DNA of 64,000 bases, from positions 6,118 to 70,117 of the forward strand of contig JADKJI010000027.1 in assembly GCA_016721085.1 (NCBI GenBank). The letters run 5' to 3'. The notes below the pieces were generated by a model, which worked only from the letters and a program-made list of their open reading frames with translations, did not search any database and had not been told where the DNA came from. This DNA comes from Chitinophagaceae bacterium (GTDB lineage Bacteria > Bacteroidota > Bacteroidia > Chitinophagales > Chitinophagaceae). Position 1 is the first letter of the stretch. Each line of letters begins with the position of its first letter. Of the stretch, positions 55,456 to 64,000 are shown piece after piece. The position numbers and the translations under genes are program-made.

Positions 55456-57177
55456 TTAGAACCCTTCTGCGTGATCATCTCCTCTTTTATCACCTGCTGC
55501 TTCAATAGTGCCATTAGGAAGTATGCGTATAACTTCGGTGCGGCCAATCTGTCCTCTTGCCACAATTTTATAACCCATTTGCTCTAATTGTTTTCTTGTT
55601 TCAGCAGAGAAATCAGATTCAAGCATAACAACATCTGGTAACCATTGATGATGGAATTTAGGTTTGTTCACTGCATCTTTAGCGTTCATGTCGAACTCGA
55701 GTATGTTCACTAATGTTTGAAAAACTGAGGTAGTGATGGTGGTTCCGCCAGGGGTGCCAATTACAAGGTAGACCTTATTGTTTTTTAATACAATGGTAGG
55801 CGTCATTGAACTCAGCATTCTCTTTCCAGGTTGAATGGCATTTGCTTCGGCACCAACGGCTCCATACATGTTAGGTACACCAGGTTTTACACTGAAATCA
55901 TCCATTTCATTATTCAATAAAAATCCGGCTCCACCAACAACAGTCCTGCTACCATAACCACCATTTAGGGTAGTGGTTACTGCCACAGCATTTCCTTCTT
56001 TATCATAAACACTTAGGTGCGTGGTCTCCTCACTTTCTGTAATTAATCCAGCCCCTATATCTTTTGAAGTTCCAGCTTTTGATGGGTCATAGTCTTTCAT
56101 CCTTTCCTTAATATATTCATTGCTGGTAAGGCGTTTCACCGGCACTTTGTAAAAATCAACATCACCCAGGTATTTAGCCCTGTCGGCATAGGCTCTTCTT
56201 TCCACTTCTGTCATCAATTGAACCGATTGAATGGTTTGGAAGCCATAAGATTTTATTGGCTTGTCTTCAATCATTTTCATCATCTGAGGTAATAAGATGC
56301 CACCACTGCTTGGAAGCGGCATTGTAAGGATGCTATATTCCTTATAAGGGAATACAACGGGTTCCCTGAATTTGGCTTCATAATTTTTCAGGTCTTCCAG
56401 CGTCATTATACCTTTCCCTCTTTTCATTTCTTCAATAATCAGTCGCGCTGTTTCTCCTTCATAAAAACCCTTTTGCCTTTGTCGCGAATACGTTTGAGTG
56501 TTGAGGCGAGGTCTTTCTGAATTAAGGTATCACCTACTTTCCAACCACCTGCCTTTATGAAAACGGGAGGAACTGTATTAAGTTTTTTGAATTGCTCCAT
56601 GGTGCTATTAAGTGACCTGGCTTCTGAAGCAGTTATCACAAACCCTTTTTCAGCCAGTTCTATAGCTGGTTGGATCAAAACCTTAAAAGGGAGTTTAGCA
56701 TATTTATGGGATGCGAATAGTCCTGCAACAGTTCCAGGTACTCCCGACGCGAGGTGGCCATCCAAGCTTAAGGAACTTATTGCGTTTCCTTTTTCATCGA
56801 GATACATATCCTTGTTGGCCTTAGCTGGTGCTTTTTCTCTGTAATCAAGCGTTAAGGTTTTGCCGTTTGCAAGGCGGGCAACCATAAATCCACCACCACC
56901 AATATTCCCGGCACCTGGATAAACTACTGCCAGTGCCAGTTGAGTAGCAATAGCGGCATCTACCGCATTACCTCCTTTTTCAGGATGGAAACCCCACTTT
57001 GCTGGCCAAAGGGTGAGCTGAAACCACTGCACCGTTCTGGCATTCTATGTTCTTTTCAATGGAATATTTGTACGGGTCAAAAGCTTCAACAGGTTTAGCT
57101 GTCCATTGGGCGGCTGAAGGCAATAAAAATACAATAATCAGGGCAGAAATAAGTGCTAGGGATTTCATGTGTTTCAA
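55456..57177 (-). pseudogene. ggt: Gamma-glutamyltransferase, three single-base deletions
   Basis: Three frames form one GGT of about 574 residues. Signal peptide MKHMKSLALISALIIVFLLP; QNGAVVSAHPLASKVG at the start of the large subunit; GGNAVDAAIATQLALAVVYP, GNIGGGGFMVARLANGKT and SGVPGTVAGLFASH follow. The autocatalytic Thr lies in ESEETTHLSVYDKEGNAVAV, and PGKRMLSSMTPTIV and GTPGGTTI are in the small subunit. Lesions: one G missing at the C4 run 56992-56995 (coding-strand G) and one A missing at the T5 run 56976-56980. A further A is missing at the T4 run 56471-56474. The enzyme cleaves or transfers gamma-glutamyl groups of glutathione in the periplasm. All lesions are in homopolymers, and the rest is intact. 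Confidence 0.88.
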
Positions 57178-57343
57178 TTATATAAGAAGCATAAATGTAA
57201 GAAAGTAATTTTACCCATTCCCCTTTTTTGGGATACAGCTAAAATGCTTATTTTTAAGCTCGTTTTGGGAAAATATTCTATCTTTCCACCTAGTCCAAAG
57301 CGTCCTGTGAGCCGCATATATTTAAACCAAACTGAGTCAGTTT

Positions 57344-60300
57344 ATGAGAAAACTAATCTACACGCTTCGTAGAGCAGGCTTTTTTTACACTATTACTGCT
57401 TTCTTTCCAGTGGGCTTTTGCACAAAACTCCGGAGTAATTAAAGGGAATGTAAAGGATGCCAATGGTAATCCGGTTGGGAGTGCTTCTGTTACCTTGGAA
57501 GGTCAACGAGGCGGCACCCTAACAGATGGAAATGGTAACTATACCCTGAAAGTAAAACCAGGAGTATACACTGTTGTAGTAACCTATGTTGGTGCAACAG
57601 CACAAAAATTCCAGGTTACAGTTAAGGAAGGACAAACTGTTGAACAGAATGCCAACCTTAATATATCAGGAGAACTTACTGACGTAGTTGTAGTAGGTTC
57701 CCGTTCAAGACAACCAAGAAGTAAACTTAATACGGTTGTTCCTGTTGATGTGATCAATGCAAAAGAAGTGAAACAATTCGCTCAGGCGGATGTTTCTCAG
57801 ATGCTGACATATGTAGCTCCTTCTTTTCAATCTGCACGTCAAACAGTAACCGATGGTACTGACCATATAGACCCAGCCGGACTTCGTGGTCTCGGTCCTG
57901 ACCAAACACTTGTTTTGGTAAATGGTAAACGTAGACATAATACAGCTCTTGTAAATATCAATGGTTCGGTTGGACGGGGTTCAGTAGGAACTGACCTTAA
58001 TACTATTCCTGCTGCAGCTATAGATCATATTGAGGTTTTGCGCGATGGTGCAGCTGCTCAGTATGGTTCTGATGCGATTGCTGGCGTAATAAACATTGTA
58101 TTAAAGAAGAATTACAAAGGACTTAATGTATCCGGAATGGTTGGGCAGAATTTTACTAATATGCCTTACGCCGGTGGTGTTAATATAAAAGATGGTCTTA
58201 CACGTCAATTTGATTTCAGCGGTGGCTGGGGTTGGAAAAACGGAGCTTATGTTAATGTAAGCGGACAATATTTACAAAGGGATAATACCAACCGCAGTGG
58301 ATTGGATAATATTCCTTTAATCTATTTAGGAAACGGTGGTACTTTACCAGCTACATCAGCTGTTCCAGCTGGTGTTACTAATAATGATTATTATCGTTGG
58401 TTGATTGATCAGGATAAAGCGATCGTTAACCAAAGAGGGTATAACAAAAGGAATATCGTTGCTGGGAACTCTTCAAATAATAACCTGGGAACATTCCTGA
58501 ATGCAGGTACTCCACTTTCACAGAATATTAATTTCTATCTGACAGCTGGTTATTCTACCCGTTCTGGAGCTGCTAGTGGTTTCAGCCGTAACCCCAATTC
58601 ATGGAGCCAGCAACCAGTATTGACAAATGGACAGCGTTTTTATTATGACGGCTTCTTACCAGAGATTCATACAAAAATTAATGACTATTCAGTAATTGCA
58701 GGTTTGAATATTAAGTTGGGTGAGTGGAATATGGACATTAGCAATACTAAGGGGCAGAACACTATTGAATATAATATTGAGAATACTGGTAACTCTTCAT
58801 TGGCTGCCAATGATAATCCACAAACAAAGTTTTATGCAGGAACTCTTAGCTTCTTGCAAAACACTTTAAATGTTGACTTAGACCGTAAGGTTGAATTGGG
58901 TGCTGGTAAATCACTCAATATGGCTTTTGGTGGTGAATATCGTTACGAGCGTTTTTCAATTGGAGCAGGTGAGCCTAACTCATATATAAATGGAGGACGT
59001 CAATTTCAACCAGACCCAATTCCTGCTTATCCAGGAACAAACAACGTATTTACGTTTAGTCCCGGTACTGCTGTATCAGGAGCTCAGGTTTTCCCTGGCT
59101 TCCAGCCAACAGATGCTGTGAAGGCTAAAAGAAGTATTTATGCCGCTTATGGAGATTTCGAATTACGTGCCCGCAAGCTTACTTTAGGAGCTGCTGCACG
59201 TTATGAAACATACGATGAATTCCAGGTGAATTATGATAACCTCAGCGGCAAGTTGGCAGCGAGATATGATATCACTTCCCAGTTTGCTGTTCGCGCTTCT
59301 GGAAGTACTGGTTTCCGTGCTCCTTCATTGCATCAGCGTTATTTCCAGAATACTTCTACCCAATTCGTAGCTGGATTGCCTTCACAGGCTTTGACTGCTA
59401 ATAACTACAATCCTATTGTAAGTACTGCATTCGGTATCGAAGGTCTTAAGCCTGAGAAATCTCAAAGTGCTACTGTAGGTTTTGTTGGAAATATCAATCC
59501 AAGTCTTTCATTTACTGTAGATGCATATTTCATCCATATCGATGACCGTATTGTATTGTCAACACAATTCAATCGCAGCAATCCTTTGGTGAATACCATC
59601 CTTGTAAATAATGGTGTGGATCCAACCATCAATGCATTACAATTCTGGACAAACGCTATCAACACAGATACAAAAGGAGTGGACGTTGTTATAAGTCAGC
59701 GCTTCCGTTTGGGTGGTGGTAATGCTAACCTGTCTGTTGCTGGTAACTTCAATAAGAATACGGTTGTAGGTGGTATTCAAACAAACTCAGTAATTGATGA
59801 TCCTGCCAATAACCCAAGTGTTAATGATCCTTCCAAGAACCCTGCTAATGACCTGAAGACTTCATTATTCGATCGCGCTCAACAAGCTCGTATTGAAGTT
59901 GGTCAGCCGCAGAGCAAGATCAATATCACTTTCAATTATGATCTGCGTAAATGGAATTTCCTGGCACGTACAGTTCGTTTCGGCAAAATCACTTCACTTA
60001 ATAACGTAGATCCAGCCTCGCGTAATGCAACCAATGGTTTCTACTGGAATGATGTTGGATTAGGTACTGACCAAACATTCAGCGCTAAGTGGACTACTGA
60101 TATGGTATTCACATATAAGGCATGTCCTGGCTTGAATGTATCTGTAGGTGCTAATAACCTTTTTGATATCTATCCAGACCAAATATTTATTGATGGCCGT
60201 AACGATCCTAATGCTTATTATAATGCTCCTGTTTCAAATTCACTTGGTGTAAACAAAACAGTGGGTGGTTATAGTGCAGGTCGTGATGGTTCTAACAGAG

Positions 60301-61136
60301 GCCGCTTCCTTTATCCAGGTAATCAATTCGGATACAATGGTCGTTTCCTTTTTGCTCGTGTAGCAATTGATGTTTTTGAATTAGGTAAATGCGCTAAGAA
60401 ACCAGCTAAAGTGGTTCCTCCGCCTCCACCACCTCCGCCACCAGCACCTCCGGTTGATACAGATGGAGATGGTATTCCTGATGCAACAGATGGTTGTCCT
60501 ACTGTTGCTGGTCCAAAAACTTTAAATGGTTGCCCAGACCGTGATGGTGATGGCATCGCTGATAAAGATGATGCTTGTCCTGATGTAGCCGGCGCAAAAA
60601 TCTTCAATGGCTGTCCAGACCGTGATGGTGATGGTATCCAGGATTCAAAAGATAAGTGTCCTGAAGTTGCAGGTGTTGCTAAATATGAAGGTTGTCCAAT
60701 TCCTGATAAGGATAATGATGGAGTTGCAGATGATGAAGATCGTTGTCCTGAAGTTCCTGGTCCGGTAGCCAACTTCGGTTGTCCAAGACTGGAAGAGTTG
60801 AATTTCAATGCTAAGAATGTAACATTTGTAACAGGTAGTGCTAAGCTCACAAAGCTGGCTACGAGCGAGCTTGATGAGTTAGTGGATATAATGAATAAGT
60901 ACAGCAAGATCAGTATCAATATTGATGGATATACTGACAATACTGGTAAAGCTGCATTAAACCAAGCTCTTTCACAGAAAAGAGCGGATGCTGTAAAGAC
61001 TTACCTTACAGGTAAGGGTATTGAAGCAGAACGTTTGGTAGCAACAGGGTATGGTCAGGAAAAACCAATTGGTGATAATAAGACTGCTGCTGGACGCGCT
61101 GAAAACCGTAGGGTAGAATTCAGTGTTAAGAGTTAA
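57344..61136 (+). CDS. TonB-dependent receptor fused to TSP3-like repeats and an OmpA domain
   Basis: About 1,263 residues once an extra T in the T7 run 57380-57386 is removed; this joins MRKLIYTLRRAGFF to TLLLLSFQWAFAQ, a complete signal peptide. Without that correction the only open frame begins at a TTG at 57495, inside the first domain. Order: CarboxypepD_reg-type domain (about 29-105), plug (about 110-215; LRGLGPDQTLVLVNGKRRHN, IEVLRDGAAAQYGSDAIAG), a barrel to about 1005 (ends LFARVAIDVFELGK), a Pro-rich linker (about 1022-1034), and four to five TSP3-like units (DRDGDGIADKDDACPDVAG and similar). The OmpA_C domain (about 1150-1263) has IDGYTDNTGKAALNQALSQK and GRAENRRVEF. The final barrel strand ends in the periplasm, so the OmpA part can bind peptidoglycan. 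No partner genes adjacent. Confidence 0.9.
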
Positions 61137-61154
61137 TAAGAATAGTTTATTATA

Positions 61155-61190
61155 AAAAAAGAGCTGCTTAAAAAGCAGCTCTTTTTTTTT
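61155..61190 (+). terminator. Terminator of the OmpA-fused receptor
   Basis: Stem gagctgctt/aagcagctc with an AAA loop, followed by nine T; A run on the left. Confidence 0.85.
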
Positions 61191-61566
61191 GAGTTGTATG
61201 GTAGGTTGTTATAGTTGTATAGGTTGTATAAGGTCTCCAACCTTATAAGGTTGGAGACCTTATAACAACCAAAATTTCTAAAAAACCGAAAGGTGTAGCG
61301 CTGATTTTTGCAGAAAAGGGGGGGTTTTGAATCCGAAAGCAGTTGTTAAAATATATGAAAAAGATAAGTTTTCCAACCGTAAGGGAGACCTTATAAACCT
61401 AGTTTAAATGGTGACTGCTTTTTGGAAAATCGAAAGGATTTGTTTGCGAGTAGCTGTTTTAAAGACAGTAGGAGGGTTGGGTTGTTTATGAATGGGGAGC
61501 GAAGTTGTTAAAGGTTGTAGTTGTGTAAGGTCTCCAACCTTATAAGGTTGGAGACCTTATACAACC
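61191..61566. repeat. AGGTTGTATAAGG element with two perfect palindromes
   Basis: A 36-bp perfect palindrome (61228-61263, half site ataaggtctccaacctta) and a near-identical 34-bp one (61526-61559) lie at both ends of about 260 bases without coding frame. A degenerate third copy (ccaaccgtaagggagacc) is near 61375. Outer words gttgtata/tacaac are inverted. It fills the gap between the receptor and the hydrolase gene. Confidence 0.8.
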
Positions 61567-61634
61567 AAAAGTTCCAAAACCACCAACTAATATTTGGAAA
61601 ACTCAATTCGAATTATTACAAACTAATGAAGTTG

Positions 61635-62470
61635 TCAGAATAAGGACAATTGATTAGTTGCCTTTTTCGGATTTGGAGATAGCCTTATTTTTTGAACAGG
61701 AGATGAATTCTCGATTGTTATTATATCTGTTTCCTTGTATCTGGAAGCTATAATGATTTCAGTGTTGCCTGCATGTGGTGCAAATACCTGCCTCACTTTT
61801 TCCATGCTGTTATTGTTCTGCGACAGATGCCCTAATATAAGATGAGAAAGCGAAGGGTTCTTGTATTTAAGGAATAACTCGAGTGCCTGATCATTTGAAA
61901 GATGCCCTTTCTTCCCCCTAATTCGTTCTTTCAGGTGCCTTGGGTAACTGCCATTCTCGAGCATTGTTTCGCAATAATTACTTTCCAGGATAGCAGCATG
62001 GCATTGCGAAAAATGACGTATCATTTCCTTGCAATTATGACCGATGTCTGTAAATACCCCAACATGAGTTCTGCTATCGGAAACCACAAAACTGATGGGA
62101 TCGGCTGCATCATGATGTTTCTTGAAACTTATGATGTCCAGTCCGCCAATACGAACCGTAACAGGCGCATCAATTATATTGACCAATTCAGGTGTTATCG
62201 GAAGAGGAAGCCCTCTGTGGGTGCCTCCGGTTAAGTATACGGGTAGTTGATATTTCTTTGATAGGGCAGGAATGCCTGTAATGTGATCAGAATGCTCATG
62301 AGATACGAAAATGGCCTTCACTTTTTCCATCTCCAGTCCCAGTTTCTTCATCCTCTTTTCTGTTTCCTGCATGAAATACCAGCATCAATGAAAACCGCTT
62401 CGGTTTCATTACCGATATAATAGCAGTTACCATTGCTGCCGGAGTTGAGGGAGGTGAGGTGGAGGGGCAT
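61635..62470 (-). pseudogene. MBL-fold metallo-hydrolase (YycJ/WalJ-like), one frameshift
   Basis: About 278 residues in two frames. First part: LTSLNSGSNGNCYYIGNETE and VFIDAGISCR; second part: KRMKKLGLEMEKVKAIFVSH with HEHSDHITG (the zinc motif HxHxDH), then GVFTDIGHNCKEM with the bridging Asp/His and LILGHLSQNNNSMEKV with the last His. The start ATG is at 62470. Adding one G at the C2 run 62366-62367 (coding-strand G) rejoins the frames as ISCRETEKRM. YycJ/WalJ-like proteins are nucleases or phosphodiesterases, probably with a DNA-repair role in other phyla. Otherwise intact. Confidence 0.8.
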
Positions 62471-62484
62471 TTTGCGAAAGTAGT

Positions 62485-62770
62485 TGAAAAAGGGGAGTCC
62501 GGGAGGAAAGTTTGATTTCCGAAAGAACGAAAGTCCGGGGTCGAAAAGATCCGAAAGACCGAATAAATCTGGGCTGGGAGAGTTACAAGTCTGAGTCTTA
62601 GTGGAGGGTGTCAGGAGTTGCAAAACAATAGAACCTATTAATAAAGCGTCTTTATTTTTTTATTCAGTCTATTCGGACTTCTACAGTCTTTCAGGACTTC
62701 AGACTTGTATTTCTTTCCCGACTTTCTCTTTCTGATTCCCGGACTTCGCATTTACTTCCGGCCCCTCCTG
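62485..62770. repeat. GAAAGTCCGGG inverted word-array element
   Basis: Left part (62500-62590) has gtccgggagg, cgaaagtccgggg, atccgaaagaccgaa; right part (62665-62765) has inverse words: agtctattcggacttc, cagtctttcaggacttc, cccgactttc and tcccggacttcg. The centre is about 75 bases and contains caatagaacctatt. It separates the hydrolase gene from the M14 peptidase gene; no coding frame. Confidence 0.65.
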
Positions 62771-62807
62771 CTGATTTTCCACTAAATTCGCCTATTATAT
62801 TTCTTAT

Positions 62808-64000
62808 ATGAAAAAACTCGGTATTCTTCTCGTTTTTGCATGCTTAGGATTAGTAGCCATGTCTCAGGTTAAATCGCCAGAGGCTTTTCTTGGGTATAAG
62901 TTGGGGGATAGGTATTCGCCCCATTTCAAAGTGGTGAATTATTTCAGACAGGTGGCTGAAAATAGTCCATCAATGGTGAAGCTGGAGCAGTATGGAGAAA
63001 CAAATGAAGGCCGCCCTTTAATGTTGGCCTATGTTTCTACTGCGGAGAATATGGCTAACCTCGAAAACATAAGGAAGAACAATCTTCGCCTGGCGGGTAC
63101 TGCCCTCGACAAAATGGCTGCCAACGAGAATATGCCAGCCATTGTTTGGCTTAGTTATAATGTTCATGGTAACGAAACATCAAGCTCTGAAGCGGCTATG
63201 ATGACCATCTGGGAACTGGTGAATCCGGCTAATACAAAAACAAAAGAATGGCTTAAGAATATTGTAGTGGTAATCGATCCTTGTATAAATCCTGATGGAA
63301 GGGACAGATATGTAAACTGGTTTAATTCTGTTGTTGGTAAAATAGCTGATCCATTACCCTTCACCAGAGAACATATGGAACCATGGCCCGGCGGAAGATC
63401 CAATCATTATAATTTCGATTTGAACCGCGACTGGGCCTGGCAATCGCAGGTAGAAACACAACAACGTATCATCAAATACAATCAATGGTTACCACAAGTT
63501 CATGTTGACTTTCATGAACAAGGGTATAACGAGCCTTATTATTTTGCTCCAGCTGCAGAGCCTTATCACGAAGTGGTTACACCCTGGCAAAGGGAATTCC
63601 AGGTAATGATAGGAAAGAACAACGCTAAACATTTTGATGCTAACGGCTGGCTCTTCTTCACCAAAGAGCGATTCGATCTTCTATATCCAAGTTACGGCGA
63701 TACCTACCCGATGTATAAAGGGGCTATCGGTATGACTTTCGAACAAGGAGGACATAGTAGAGGAGGAGCGGCAGTAATAAATGAAGATGGAGACACCCTT
63801 ACTCTGTATGATCGCTTATATCATCACTTCACAACCGGTATGTCTACATTGGAAGTAAGTGCCCTTCAATCAAACAAATTGGTAAAGGAATTCAAAACCT
63901 ATTATGATAAGGCTCGAAGCACGCCAGGAGGAGAATTCAAATCATATATCATCAAATACGATGAAAGTGATCGGTTAGACAGACTTAAAAACTTTTCGAC
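62808..64000 (+). CDS. M14 family zinc carboxypeptidase, 3' end beyond the window
   Basis: 397 residues visible, open to the last base. Signal peptide MKKLGILLVFACLGLVAM; the M14 domain has zinc ligands His120 and Glu123 in NVHGNETSSSEAAMM, IDPCINPDGRDRYVNWF, NFDLNRDWAWQSQ with the substrate Arg, and the third ligand around His236 in VDFHEQGYNEPYYF. FEQGGHSRGGA follows. The large exported Bacteroidota M14 proteins of this type usually run to about 800-900 residues, so about half is missing. It removes C-terminal amino acids from peptides, periplasmic or secreted. Confidence 0.9.
   Translation, partial: MKKLGILLVFACLGLVAMSQVKSPEAFLGYKLGDRYSPHFKVVNYFRQVAENSPSMVKLEQYGETNEGRPLMLAYVSTAENMANLENIRKNNLRLAGTALDKMAANENMPAIVWLSYNVHGNETSSSEAAMMTIWELVNPANTKTKEWLKNIVVVIDPCINPDGRDRYVNWFNSVVGKIADPLPFTREHMEPWPGGRSNHYNFDLNRDWAWQSQVETQQRIIKYNQWLPQVHVDFHEQGYNEPYYFAPAAEPYHEVVTPWQREFQVMIGKNNAKHFDANGWLFFTKERFDLLYPSYGDTYPMYKGAIGMTFEQGGHSRGGAAVINEDGDTLTLYDRLYHHFTTGMSTLEVSALQSNKLVKEFKTYYDKARSTPGGEFKSYIIKYDESDRLDRLKNFS

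Noticed and set aside
60323..60940. Ser/Pro-rich reading frame antisense to the OmpA-fused receptor
   Set aside because: It is the reverse of the Pro-rich linker and Asp/Gly-rich repeats, without start or export signals of its own.

Overview
The window looks like chromosome of a low-GC, Gram-negative Bacteroidota member, most likely in or near Chitinophagaceae (inference). The grounds are: TAnnTTTG promoter boxes close to start codons with little Shine-Dalgarno signal; three large TonB-dependent receptors (TBDTs), two with an Oar-like layout; a likely type IX secretion (T9SS) sorting tail; LolA next to FtsK; a PafA-type phosphatase; an alpha-oxoamine synthase; and a TamB-like giant. No rRNA, tRNA, CRISPR array, prophage or recognisable transposase was seen.

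Layout. 0-8 kb: end of a PaiB-like protein, a frameshifted glycerophosphodiesterase, an atypical SDR, an interrupted kynureninase, pyrF, a CAP-domain lipoprotein and an S9 peptidase. 8-14 kb: small secreted proteins, a 182-bp tandem repeat array, then a thioesterase, a GyrI-like protein and a GNAT enzyme. 14-17 kb: an outer-membrane barrel and an ECF sigma/anti-sigma/DUF4097 operon. 17-29 kb: glutaryl-CoA dehydrogenase-like enzyme, aroK, DUF423, a decayed 7TM histidine kinase, ftsK-lolA, ubiX, a thioredoxin-fold protein, an alpha-oxoamine synthase and a PafA-like phosphatase. 30-36 kb: an M16 peptidase, an Ldh-family dehydrogenase and aspartate kinase, separated by related inverted-repeat elements. 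36-41 kb: a methyltransferase, then an amidoligase group (YbdK-like GCS2 ligase, ATP-grasp enzyme, divergent esterase). 41-54 kb: two tandem Oar-like receptors, ribBA and TamB. 54-64 kb: a DinB-like protein, an OMP, a gamma-glutamyltransferase, a receptor fused to an OmpA domain, a metallo-beta-lactamase hydrolase and the start of an M14 carboxypeptidase.

Two themes run through the window. First, many gene ends carry non-coding elements built from arrays of a short word (for example TTTGAAAAT, GCCTTAAGG, GTTCAATAG or GAAAGTCCGGG). Most face an inverted array of the same word, and some enclose a longer core conserved between copies; a few of these arrays supply the stop codon or C-terminus of the neighbouring gene. 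Second, about ten genes are broken by single-base indels, mostly in A, T or G homopolymers, so sequence error must be excluded before calling real gene decay.

Much of the gene content serves the envelope: LolA (lipoprotein carriage), TamB (outer-membrane assembly), TonB receptors, barrels, secreted peptidases and phosphatases. The most unusual single gene is the TonB-dependent receptor carrying calcium-binding-type repeats and a C-terminal OmpA peptidoglycan-binding domain.
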